Positions 15,801-23,476 of a DNA stretch of 64,000 nt are shown piece after piece. Each line of letters begins with the position of its first letter. Position 1 is the first letter of the stretch. Position numbers and translations under genes: made by a program. The notes beneath the pieces were generated by a model. That model did no database searches, had not been told where the DNA came from, and saw nothing but the letters and a program-made list of their open reading frames with translations. The DNA comes from Rhizobium sp. CG5 (lineage in GTDB: Bacteria > Pseudomonadota > Alphaproteobacteria > Rhizobiales > Rhizobiaceae), in the NCBI RefSeq assembly GCF_023701945.1, contig NZ_JABAEF010000009.1:124001-188000 (forward strand), given 5' to 3'.

Positions 15801-18264
15801 CGGAGCGGATCGGCAGGGTCAGCTTGCGCTCGACGGCCCGTCCGCCGCCCTCGCGCATGCGGATCACCACTTCGGCATCCAGCATCTGCGTCGTGGAAGG
15901 CACCTCGTCGACGAGAATGTCGACAGTCGCCTTGCCGTCATCGTCGAGGGGCAGCAGGCCGTCCAGCGCGATGCGCGTGTCATCGACGGCTTCCTCGTCG
16001 GCCAGGCCGAACTGGTAGCGCTCGAAATCGGGGCTGGTGCGGGTCGGCTTGATGTTCATCTCGCCTTCGATCGTGAGACCCGCGGCCGGCGCACCATAGA
16101 GATAACGCCCATCGACACTGACCTGCAGCGACGCGCCGATTTCGGCATGGGTGGCGTCGCTTGCAAGATTGAACTCGATCCGGTCGGGGGCGAAATCATC
16201 GACCAGAAACTGCTTTTCGCCGATCGCCGCCTTCTTCGGATCGGTGTAGATCGCCATGGTCCAGGTGCCGCGCATGGCATTGGCCAGGAGCGGCAGGTCG
16301 AGCGCATGGCCGCCCAGGGCCTCGCCATTGCTGACGATGCGGCGATATTCGACGCCATCCGGACGGTTGAAGATGAAGGTCAGCGGCAGGGTCTCGATCG
16401 CCTTGGCCTCGATGTCGCGGGCAAGTGCCGCGGCATGCACGGTTTCGCCGGGGCGGTAGATGCCGCGCTCGGTCCAGGCCAGAATGTCGATGGCGCCGGG
16501 GGCAGGGCGGCCGGTGACGCCGCGGTCGGAGAGATCGAAGCCGGCGCGGGTCATGTCGAGGAAGACATAGTCCTCGTCGCCATTCTTGGCGGTGATGACG
16601 GCCGGGGCTAGCGCCGCGCTGGCGCGCATCAGTCCGGCGGTAAAGCTTGCCCGGCCGTCGGCATCGGTGGTGGCAGTGCCCAGCACCTCGTTGTTCTTGG
16701 CGAGCAATTGCAGCTCTACGCCGGACAGCGGTTTGGCGGTGGCGAGCGACCGGGCAAAGACGTTCAGTCCGTCCGTGCCGGCATAGGTCGACAGGCCGAT
16801 ATCCGAGACGACGAACCATTGCGTGGCGCGCGCGTTCCAGTCGTCATTGCTGGTGTTCGACACGGCGGCCGTCAGCACATAGACGCCGGGCCGGCGCTTC
16901 GGCAGAGCCTCGTCGACCGGGAAGCTGGTGACCACATCCTTGTTGAGATCGGTGGCGATATCGATGGCGCCCTGCCAGATCAGTTCGCCGGATTCGGCTT
17001 CGATGCGGTCGGCGCTATAGCCGTCCAACTGCGTCAGGAATTGCGAGGAGGTCAAAAGCGGCGCGATATTGCGGTCGCCGATGCGGTAGAGCTTCAGGTC
17101 GGCGCTTGCGGCGTTGACCGAAACCAGCGGAATGCCGCGACGGGCCGTTGACGGCAGCACAAAGCTGTCGCCGGTAAAGCGCACCGAGGCGGAGCGATCC
17201 TTGACATAGATGTCGAGGTTGACCTGCTCCGGCAGGTTTTCCTCGACGGAGGAGGGCAGGCCGGCGCGCAGCGACAGCTTGTAACGCTCGCCGTGCGCCA
17301 GACCCTCGACGCAGATCTGGTTGTCCTTGGCTTCCACAGCCTTCGGGGCGGTGCCGTTCAGCAGCACAAAGGGCGTGTAGTCGACGCCGCGCTTGACCAG
17401 CGGGTCGGAAAACTGAACGCAGGCGCGCGGCGTCACGCCATCGGAATCGATGGTATTTTCGACGATGCGGAAGCCGCGGCGCGAGCGCAGGTCGTCATAG
17501 GCCACCTTCACGGATTTGGTGGCAACAAGGGCAAGGCTCGCCTTGTAGGCGCTGAGGGCAGGGCGGTAGTTCTCGCCGTTTTCAAAGGCCTTGGCCATCA
17601 CGGCCAGCGCATCGGCGCGGCTCTGCTTGGTGCGGCTGAGCTCATAGCCGTTGATGGCGGCGAGAAGCCCATCAGATGCGACGGTGCCGTTGCCGGTCAC
17701 GGTATTGGCGGCGCGGGCGACCTTGATCCACAGGGCCTGGTTGTCCGGTTCGATGGAGAGCGCCGCCTTGAAGGTGACGAAGGCGGCATCGACATTGCCG
17801 ACGGCGAGTTCCGAATAGGCCTGGGCGACCAGGCCGTCGAGGCCGATTGCCTGCTGCTCTTCGGTTATGGTCAGATTGGCCTTGGCTTCGCGTGCCTGCT
17901 GGCGCAGGTCGTCGGAGACGAAGTCGAGCCGGGCCGGCGCGCCGATATCGGGCTTGGTCGTGGTTTCGACGATCTTGCCAGCGATGGCGCCGGCAAAGCT
18001 ATTGAGCTGGCTGAAATCCGATTTCAGAAAGCACCATTTGACCTTGGGATTATAGGTGAAGGCCTTGCAGGACTTGTCGCCAATGCAGCTCTTTTCGCAT
18101 TGCTCCAGCGAGACATTCTGCTCGGTGCGCAGGTCGAAGCCGAAATAATCGCCGTCCTGGGTGGTGACGATGCTGCGCTCGGTGTCGGCCGCCGTCGCCG
18201 GTGGCGCCAAAGCGATCATGATCGATGCGAGTGCGGAAAAAACGATAGACCGGCGCTTAGACAT
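12805..18264 (-). CDS. Bacterial alpha-2-macroglobulin with thioester and N-terminal PAN domain
   Basis: A very large (1819-residue) periplasmic protease trap. Residues 1-25 are a Sec signal peptide ending ATA|AD with no lipobox Cys, so unlike E. coli ECAM it does not look like a lipoprotein. Residues about 40-100 form a Cys-rich PAN/apple-like module (CEKSCIGDKSCKAFTYN). A series of macroglobulin beta domains follows. The thioester motif PYGCAEQT places the reactive Cys at residue 1369, inside an alpha-helical toroid typical of A2M, so it is predicted to bind attacking proteases covalently. Coupled to pbpC by a 1-bp overlap. Likely role: defence against host or competitor proteases entering the periplasm. 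Confidence 0.95.
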   Translation of the reverse strand: MSKRRSIVFSALASIMIALAPPATAADTERSIVTTQDGDYFGFDLRTEQNVSLEQCEKSCIGDKSCKAFTYNPKVKWCFLKSDFSQLNSFAGAIAGKIVETTTKPDIGAPARLDFVSDDLRQQAREAKANLTITEEQQAIGLDGLVAQAYSELAVGNVDAAFVTFKAALSIEPDNQALWIKVARAANTVTGNGTVASDGLLAAINGYELSRTKQSRADALAVMAKAFENGENYRPALSAYKASLALVATKSVKVAYDDLRSRRGFRIVENTIDSDGVTPRACVQFSDPLVKRGVDYTPFVLLNGTAPKAVEAKDNQICVEGLAHGERYKLSLRAGLPSSVEENLPEQVNLDIYVKDRSASVRFTGDSFVLPSTARRGIPLVSVNAASADLKLYRIGDRNIAPLLTSSQFLTQLDGYSADRIEAESGELIWQGAIDIATDLNKDVVTSFPVDEALPKRRPGVYVLTAAVSNTSNDDWNARATQWFVVSDIGLSTYAGTDGLNVFARSLATAKPLSGVELQLLAKNNEVLGTATTDADGRASFTAGLMRASAALAPAVITAKNGDEDYVFLDMTRAGFDLSDRGVTGRPAPGAIDILAWTERGIYRPGETVHAAALARDIEAKAIETLPLTFIFNRPDGVEYRRIVSNGEALGGHALDLPLLANAMRGTWTMAIYTDPKKAAIGEKQFLVDDFAPDRIEFNLASDATHAEIGASLQVSVDGRYLYGAPAAGLTIEGEMNIKPTRTSPDFERYQFGLADEEAVDDTRIALDGLLPLDDDGKATVDILVDEVPSTTQMLDAEVVIRMREGGGRAVERKLTLPIRSETPMIGIKPEFTGDLAENSIGKFHVIAVDPQGQKQAMSGLGWKLVSLERNYQWYREGTSWRYEPIVTTKQVADGTLDLTQDGGEISVPVTWGRYRLEIDTTEVNGPTSSVEFDAGWYVEATSTETPDALEIALDKESYAIGETAKLKVSPRFAGELLLTIGTEDLVTTKTATIAAEGGEVDLPITADWGAGAYVTATFYRPGEAQESRMPMRAIGITWLTVDPGDNKLAVTLTPPEKTLPRQPLTIPISVSGAGVGDEAYVTLAAVDVGILNLTRYEAPDPDGWYFGQRRLGLEMRDLYGRLIDGSLGATGRLRTGGDGSEMPLQGNPPKEKLVAFFSGPVKLDADGKAEVSFDIPQFNGTARIMAVAWSKTGVGHTVTDVIIRDPVVVTASLPKFLAPGDTSQLRLELAATDAPSGDYELLVTSNSMVNVAEESAAQTVALTQGKTLALTLPLTAVEAGAGTISVTLSDKADMSLEQALDIPVRPASLPVTQRRVLDLASGSSLTVDGELLADSLLQDAAVSLNVTRADGFDIPALLMSLDRYPYGCAEQTTSKALPLLYFSELSAVSGLPERDEVKKRVQDAIYRVLSFQSSSGSFGLWGPGYGNMWLDAYIGDFLTRAREQGYLVPDQAMIQTLDNLQNQVGYDTNVRDRGNEIAYGLYVLARNKKAAISDLRYYADTMLNDFPSPLAKAHLAAALSLYGDAQRSEAVFLEAAQMSEQAVLTPVSFSRTDYGSSLRDGAAVLALAAESRPVPPIVPMLTKIVAKEWQQKDYTSTQEQTWALLAARALEKGDDGIRLDVNGADYTGSYSARMTGESLLAHPVVLTNRSPDPVSAAVTTVAAPAMPLPAGGNGFDIVRTYYTMDGEEANVSEAAQNERYVVVIQVTETDSWSQQLLITDLLPAGFEIDNPSLVDSAQLTNFDWIGETETAHLEFRNDRFVAAIDRPADDNSEITLAYVVRAVTPGAYDHPAAHVEDMYRPQFYARSATGRMEVRVAD

Positions 18265-18358
18265 TGGTCTCCCCCCACGCTGTCTTTTTTGTGCTGGAGG
18301 GCACTCTTCTGCGTTAGCGCTCGCTTGTCAACGTGGTCCGTTATGCTCCGCGCGGCCT

Positions 18359-19660
18359 TTATGGGGCGTCGTCGGCAATGGTGCGGACATTGACCTGGAG
18401 CGGCCGCCCGGCACCCCAGCCATTGACGGCGACGCCGACGCCAAGGGCGACAAACAGCACGGCACTCATGGCGAAACTGCCGGTCCAGCTCTTGATCAGC
18501 CCGACCAGAAGCGGGCCGATGGCGGCGAGCGAATAGCCGACGCATTGCGCCATGCCGGAGAGATGGGCGGCGACATGCGGATTTGCGGAGCGCAGCACGA
18601 TCGCTGTCATGGCGAGTGCGATCAGGCTGCCCTGGCCGATGCCCTGGAGTATGGCCCAGACCCAGACGGTCGACAGCGGCGCAAACAGAAGACCGAGGAG
18701 AGCGATGACTGCGATGCCGGCCATCGACGCGTTGATCAGGCTCTGGCTCTTGCCGCGCACGGCGACCTGCGGGGCGACGATGCAGGAGGCGGCCTGCACC
18801 ATGACGGACAGCGAGACGATGCCGCCGGCCGTGACGCCATCCAGGCCGCGTTCGCGCAGGATCGGCACCAGCCAGCCGAAGACACAATAGGCCAGCGCCG
18901 ATTGCAGGCCCATGAACAGCGTCACCTTCCAGGCGAGCGGATCGCGCCACAGGCCTTCGACGCGAAAGCCGCCGCGTTTGGTCCTGGCGCCGGCGCTGAA
19001 GGTCTGTGGCAGCCAGATCAGGCCGACGGCCAGGGCCGGCAGGGCCCAGGCGCTCAGCGCTGCCGCATAGGAGCCACCAAGGGCGGCCTCGATCGGCAGG
19101 GTCAGGCCGGCCGCGCCAGCCGCGCCGCCGCATAGCGCCATGGTGTAAAGACCGGTCATCAAGGCGGCGCGATCGGCAAAATCCCGTTTGACCAGGCCCG
19201 GCAGCAGGACATTGCCAACCGCGATGCAGGCGCCGGCCAGTGCCGTGCCGAAAAACAGCAGCGGCACGGAGGACAGGCCGCGCAGGCTTGTGCCGAGCGC
19301 CAGCAGCAGCATGACCGCCAGAAGTGTGCGCTCCGAGCCTATGCGGTTTGCCAGACGGGGAGCAAGCGGCGAGAACAGGCCGAGACAGACCACCGGCAGC
19401 GTGGTCAGCAGGCTGGCACCGATGGCCGAGAGCCCGAGTTCGCTGCGGATTTCGGGGAGCAGAGCCGAGGCGCTGGAAAAGACCGGCCGCAGGTTGAAGG
19501 CGATCAGCACCAGGCTGAGACCGAGAACGATCCGGCCGATCGGCCCCTGCGGCAGGATGGCCGGCTGGGGTGGTGGATCTTCTGCGTCGATCAACAACTC
19601 GTCGGCAAGACCCATGGGATGGGTGGCGCCGGCCGTTGGTGGCGAAGATTGCAGGGTCAT
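18359..19660 (-). CDS. MFS transporter, CynX/NimT family
   Basis: Membrane protein of 433 residues with about twelve hydrophobic helices after a roughly 45-residue hydrophilic N terminus. The first helix contains the CynX-type signature LVLIAFNLRPVFSSASALLPEI. Family members move cyanate, nitroimidazoles or other small anions; substrate not predictable. Its start overlaps the stop of the upstream GntR gene by 4 bp, so regulator and transporter are cotranscribed and the transporter is almost certainly that regulator's target. Confidence 0.9.
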   Translation of the reverse strand: MTLQSSPPTAGATHPMGLADELLIDAEDPPPQPAILPQGPIGRIVLGLSLVLIAFNLRPVFSSASALLPEIRSELGLSAIGASLLTTLPVVCLGLFSPLAPRLANRIGSERTLLAVMLLLALGTSLRGLSSVPLLFFGTALAGACIAVGNVLLPGLVKRDFADRAALMTGLYTMALCGGAAGAAGLTLPIEAALGGSYAAALSAWALPALAVGLIWLPQTFSAGARTKRGGFRVEGLWRDPLAWKVTLFMGLQSALAYCVFGWLVPILRERGLDGVTAGGIVSLSVMVQAASCIVAPQVAVRGKSQSLINASMAGIAVIALLGLLFAPLSTVWVWAILQGIGQGSLIALAMTAIVLRSANPHVAAHLSGMAQCVGYSLAAIGPLLVGLIKSWTGSFAMSAVLFVALGVGVAVNGWGAGRPLQVNVRTIADDAP

Positions 19661-20337
19661 GGCTGCAGCATCCGGTCGAGATGGTCCAGCACCGGCGCCA
19701 TGAAGGCGCGCACGGCGGTGTCGGCAATCTGGGGGTCGCCGGTGGCGATGGCATCGACAATGGCAATATGGGCAGCCATATCCGGCTCGGGCAGGCCGCC
19801 GCCGGTGGTCGCTTCGATCGTCTGCATGATCGATGCGGAGAAAAAGTCATAGATCTCGACCATGGCGCGATTGCCGGAGGCGGCGATCACCGCCTTGTGG
19901 AAGGCGATGTCGCGGGCAATGAAACCGGCTTTGTCCGCATCGGCATCGGAATTGCCGCGCTGGTCGAGAAGGGCGCGCAGCCTGGCGATCATTGCCGGGG
20001 TTTGTCGCAGGGCGGCAAGCCGTGCGGCTTCCACATCCAGCGCGCAGCGCGCCTCCAGCCGGTCGCGCAGGCTTGCCTGGCGCGCCCGGTCGAGCGGTAG
20101 GGTTGCGTCGGTGGTGGTCAGGACATAGGTGCCGGAGCCCTGGCGGGTTTCCAGGAAGCCTTGCGACACCAGAACCCGCACAGCCTCGCGAACCGTGCCG
20201 CGGCTGACGCCGAGCATGGCCGACAGGTGGGCCTCGTTGGGCAGGCGTTCCCCGACCGGCCAGCGACAGGCGAGGATTTCGGCCTTGATGGCCGTGACGG
20301 CCGTATCGGCCAGATTGACTTTGAACAGGGGCTGCAT
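19657..20337 (-). CDS. GntR-family (FCD) regulator of the CynX-type transporter
   Basis: Regulator of 226 residues. The winged helix is in about residues 10-75 (LGVSRGTVREAVRVLVSQGF, wing RQGSGTYV) and the FCD domain in about 85-220 with His positions in ARDIAFHKAVIAA, MAAHIAIVDAI and VRAFMAPVLDH. It is cotranscribed with the MFS gene (4-bp overlap). A perfect 8-1-8 palindrome sits 13 bp upstream of the start codon, an ideal autoregulatory operator. The effector is probably the exported or imported compound. Confidence 0.9.
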   Translation of the reverse strand: MQPLFKVNLADTAVTAIKAEILACRWPVGERLPNEAHLSAMLGVSRGTVREAVRVLVSQGFLETRQGSGTYVLTTTDATLPLDRARQASLRDRLEARCALDVEAARLAALRQTPAMIARLRALLDQRGNSDADADKAGFIARDIAFHKAVIAASGNRAMVEIYDFFSASIMQTIEATTGGGLPEPDMAAHIAIVDAIATGDPQIADTAVRAFMAPVLDHLDRMLQP

Positions 20338-20349
20338 GGGGAATTGATA

Positions 20350-20366
20350 AAGTCATCGGATGACTT
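20350..20366. promoter_or_regulatory. Perfect palindrome, probable FCD/GntR operator
   Basis: AAGTCATC-G-GATGACTT, a 17-bp perfect dyad, lies 13-29 bp upstream of the start codon of the GntR gene at 19657-20337. Odd-length palindromes with GTC...GAC arms are typical operators of FCD regulators. Placement near the start suggests repression. Confidence 0.7.
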
Positions 20367-20438
20367 GGTCAATATATTTGCCTTTCTTCATTCGGGAATC
20401 CGATTTTTCTGTAGGAGGCGGCAAAAGACAGCTTCATT

Positions 20439-20469
20439 TTCCCAAGAGCTGTATTATAGCTTTTGGGAA
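20439..20469. promoter_or_regulatory. Imperfect inverted repeat upstream of second GntR gene
   Basis: TTCCCAAGAGCT and AGCTTTTGGGAA form a 12-7-12 inverted repeat with one mismatch. It lies immediately before the AGGAGA ribosome-binding site of the regulator starting at 20486. Possible autoregulatory operator or mRNA hairpin. Confidence 0.55.
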
Positions 20470-20485
20470 GCTAGGAGATATCCAT

Positions 20486-21202
20486 ATGCAGCCGAGTCCG
20501 GATGGGTCGCTTCCCTCAGGCGATTTCGTCACCAGTGCGATTGCCTCGATCACGCGATTGATCCGCGACAAGGATCTGAAGCCGGGCGATCGTCTGCCGG
20601 CCGAGGCGGCTCTGTCGGAGCAGCTGCAGGTCTCGCGCACGGTGATCCGCGAGGCGCTGCGCTCGCTGGCCGCCCTTCGTCTCGTCGATCTCGGTGTCGG
20701 CAGGCGGCCAACGGTCGCCCAGCTCGACGATGCCTCGATGGCGCTGATGATCGAGCATGGCGTGATCACCGACCAGATCGACATCCAGCAGATCTACGAC
20801 GTGCGGCGCACCATCGAGGTGCGCACGGCAACGCTTGCGGCACTGCGGCGCACCGAGGCGGAAGCGCTGCTGATTCTGGGCCATGCCCAGGCGATGGAGC
20901 AGGCCTTCGGCGATCCGGTCGAGATCATGGAACATGATCTGGCCTTTCATGTCGCGATTGCCCGCGCCTCGCGCAATCCGGTCTTCGCGCTGATCATCGG
21001 TGCCTTTCAGGGTGTGACCCGCCAGACCTGGCCGATCGGCTGGAAAAGCCGCACCAGTGACGACGAGCGCCGGGCGATGAATGCCCTGCATGTCGAACTC
21101 GCCCAGGCCATCGTCGATGGCGATCCGCAAGGTTCCGCCGCACTGATGAACCGGCATTTCGATCAAAGCATCAAGGCGCTGCTGACGGCAGGCCTCATCT
21201 GA
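20486..21202 (+). CDS. GntR-family (FCD) regulator of a sugar-acid operon
   Basis: Regulator of 238 residues. The winged helix is at about residues 20-85 (LQVSRTVIREALRSLAALRL) and the FCD domain at about 95-235 with EHDLAFHVAIARAS, NALHVELAQAIVDG and MNRHFDQSIKAL. Start chosen at 20486, where AGGAGA lies 7 bp upstream; a longer in-frame start at 20360 would run through the inverted repeat. It heads an operon with a mandelate-racemase-type dehydratase and a DMT transporter (21-35 bp gaps), suggesting a sugar-acid effector. Confidence 0.9.
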   Translation: MQPSPDGSLPSGDFVTSAIASITRLIRDKDLKPGDRLPAEAALSEQLQVSRTVIREALRSLAALRLVDLGVGRRPTVAQLDDASMALMIEHGVITDQIDIQQIYDVRRTIEVRTATLAALRRTEAEALLILGHAQAMEQAFGDPVEIMEHDLAFHVAIARASRNPVFALIIGAFQGVTRQTWPIGWKSRTSDDERRAMNALHVELAQAIVDGDPQGSAALMNRHFDQSIKALLTAGLI

Positions 21203-21223
21203 CCATCCAACGAGGATAATTCC

Positions 21224-22426
21224 ATGAAAATCACCGGACTTGAAACCGTGCGCGTTGCGGAACGCGCCAATCTTCTCTGGCTGCTGGTTCATACCGACGA
21301 GGGTATCACGGGTCTGGGCGAGACGTTTTTCGGTGCCGCGACCGTCGAGGCCTATGTGCACGAATATATCGCGCCACGGGTGATCGGCCGCGATCCGCTG
21401 CAGATCGATCTCCTGGCTGCCGACCTGGTCGGCTATCTCGGGTTCCGCTCGTCGGGTGCCGAGGTGCGCGGTAATTCGGCCTTCGACATCGCGCTCTGGG
21501 ACATTTTCGGCAAGGCGACGGGCATGCCGATCGCGCAATTGCTGGGCGGCTTCACCCGTCAGGAAATCCGCACCTACAATACCTGCGCCGGCACCGAATA
21601 TATCAAGAAGGCGACCGGCCAGACGACGGCCAATTACGGTCTGTCGGAAGGTCGCGACTACGACGATCTCAACGGCTTCCTGCACAATGCCGACGAGTTG
21701 GCCCATTCGCTGCTCGAAGAGGGCATTACGGCGATGAAGATCTGGCCCTTCGACGCGGCTGCCGAAAAGACCCGTGGTCAGTATATCTCGATGCCGGACC
21801 TGAAGCAGGCGTTGCAGCCGTTCGAAAAGATACGCTCGGCCGTCGGCGACAAGATGGATATTATGGTCGAGTTCCATTCCATGTGGCAGCTTCTGCCGGC
21901 CATGCAGATCGCCAAGGCGCTGACGCCCTACCAGACCTTCTGGCACGAAGACCCGATCAAGATGGACAGCCTGTCGAGCCTGGCCCGCTATGCCGCCGTG
22001 TCGCCGGCGCCGATTTCGGCGTCCGAGACGCTCGGTTCGCGCTGGGCGTTTCGCGACCTCCTGGAAACGGGTGCGGCCGGCGTGATGATGCTCGACATTT
22101 CCTGGTGCGGCGGCCTGTCGGAGGCCCGCAAGATCGCCTCGATGGCCGAGGCCTGGCACCTGCCGGTGGCGCCCCATGACTGCACGGGACCGGTGGTGCT
22201 GTGCGCCTCGACCCATCTGTCCCTCAATGCACCGAATGCACTGGTTCAGGAAAGTGTGCGGGCTTTCTATCGCACTTGGTACCGGGATCTGGTAACGGCT
22301 CTGCCGGAGGTGAAAAATGGCATGATCACCGTTCCGCCAGGCCCCGGCCTTGGCATGGAGCTCAATCCGGACCTGGATCGCGCCTTCACGGTCAGCCGCC
22401 GTCTGTCGGACGCGGCCAGCCTTTGA
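21224..22426 (+). CDS. Enolase-superfamily (mandelate racemase/muconate lactonizing) sugar-acid dehydratase
   Basis: A 400-residue TIM-barrel enzyme with an N-terminal capping domain. Active-site elements: lysine in AMKIWPFD, metal ligands in MVEFHSMW, WHEDPIK and SASETLGSR, and a C-terminal His in VAPHDCTGPV with the acid/base Asp. This set fits the MR subgroup of sugar-acid dehydratases. I cannot assign the substrate: the KIWPFD and PHDCTGP signatures differ from those I associate with gluconate, galactonate or fuconate dehydratase. It lies between an FCD regulator and a DMT transporter. Confidence 0.85.
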   Translation: MKITGLETVRVAERANLLWLLVHTDEGITGLGETFFGAATVEAYVHEYIAPRVIGRDPLQIDLLAADLVGYLGFRSSGAEVRGNSAFDIALWDIFGKATGMPIAQLLGGFTRQEIRTYNTCAGTEYIKKATGQTTANYGLSEGRDYDDLNGFLHNADELAHSLLEEGITAMKIWPFDAAAEKTRGQYISMPDLKQALQPFEKIRSAVGDKMDIMVEFHSMWQLLPAMQIAKALTPYQTFWHEDPIKMDSLSSLARYAAVSPAPISASETLGSRWAFRDLLETGAAGVMMLDISWCGGLSEARKIASMAEAWHLPVAPHDCTGPVVLCASTHLSLNAPNALVQESVRAFYRTWYRDLVTALPEVKNGMITVPPGPGLGMELNPDLDRAFTVSRRLSDAASL

Positions 22427-22461
22427 AGGCTTGAACAAAAAGACAAACTGGGAGGCATTCC

Positions 22462-23382
22462 GTGACGAATATTGAAACCCGCGCCGCCGGATTGGGAGTT
22501 TCGGCGATGGCGGGCCCGCTGATCATGCTGCTCGGCATGCTGATGTTTGCGCTGAACGACGCCATGGGCAAATGGCTGGTGGTCAATTACGGGCTTGGTC
22601 AGGTCATCCTGATCCGCAGCCTTGCGGCGCTGATGATCATCGCGCCGTTCATCTGGCAGGCGGGCCTGAAATCGATCATCTCGGTGGAGCAGCCGTGGAT
22701 GCAGTTCGCCCGCGTGACGTTTTCCACCATGGAGGTGTTCTGCTTCTACTATGCGGTGATGTATCTGCCGCTGGCGGACGTCATGACCTACTGGCTGGCG
22801 GCACCAATCTATGTGGCGGCGGCGTCGCCACTGCTACTCGGCGAAAAGGTCGGCTGGCGGCGCTGGTGCGCCATTGCTGCCGGCTTCGTCGGCGTCATCA
22901 TCACGCTGGAGCCGTCCAGGGCGATGTTCACCCTGCCGGCGCTGATCTCGATCGTCGGCAGCGGCGCCTTCGCCTTCATGCTGCTGTCGGGTCGCGGCCT
23001 GCGCAACACGCCGGACAAGACGCTGGTATTCTTCCAGGTGGCCGGGGCGGGTGTCGCGGGTCTCATCTTCGCCCCCTTCGACTGGGCACCGATTGCGTCC
23101 GGTCTCGATCTGGCGCTGCTTGGTCTATTGGGCATTGTGGCGATGGCGGCCCATATGCTGGTCAACCGCGCGCTCAAAATCTCCGATGCGGCCACCGTGG
23201 CACCGCTGCAATATACGCTGCTGCTGTGGGCGGTGGTGTTCGGCTGGATGTTCTTCGGCGATGTGCCGCGGCTCGGCATGGTGGTCGGCGCAGCGCTGAT
23301 CGTCGCCTCAGGGCTGTTCATCTTCTTCCGCGAACGGCAGTTGAAGAAGCGGGATACGGTCTTGCCGGCGGTTCCGGAATGA
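22462..23382 (+). CDS. DMT-superfamily (EamA) transporter
   Basis: Inner-membrane protein of 306 residues with about ten hydrophobic helices in two EamA repeats. GTG start with GGGAGG seven bases upstream. It is the last gene of the regulator-dehydratase-transporter operon and is followed by a strong terminator. Family members export or import small metabolites; here it may move the substrate or a keto-acid product of the adjacent dehydratase (inference). Confidence 0.88.
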   Translation: MTNIETRAAGLGVSAMAGPLIMLLGMLMFALNDAMGKWLVVNYGLGQVILIRSLAALMIIAPFIWQAGLKSIISVEQPWMQFARVTFSTMEVFCFYYAVMYLPLADVMTYWLAAPIYVAAASPLLLGEKVGWRRWCAIAAGFVGVIITLEPSRAMFTLPALISIVGSGAFAFMLLSGRGLRNTPDKTLVFFQVAGAGVAGLIFAPFDWAPIASGLDLALLGLLGIVAMAAHMLVNRALKISDAATVAPLQYTLLLWAVVFGWMFFGDVPRLGMVVGAALIVASGLFIFFRERQLKKRDTVLPAVPE

Positions 23383-23419
23383 GCTGAACCGGATCATACG
23401 AGATCTGGACCGTGCATAA

Positions 23420-23455
23420 AAAAGGGGACCGAAGCGCTGGGCTCGGTCCCCTTTT
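23420..23455. terminator. Bidirectional intrinsic terminator
   Basis: A perfect 13-bp stem AAAAGGGGACCGA / TCGGTCCCCTTTT with a 10-nt loop, A-rich on the left and T-rich on the right. It lies between the convergent DMT gene and the TRAP dctP gene, so it can end transcription from both sides. Confidence 0.92.
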
Positions 23456-23476
23456 CCATGTCTAGAACCGCGTTGC

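Noticed and set aside
14674-16611. Long open frame opposite the alpha-2-macroglobulin gene
   Set aside because: Shadow of a GC-rich gene with intact domains and thioester motif on the minus strand.
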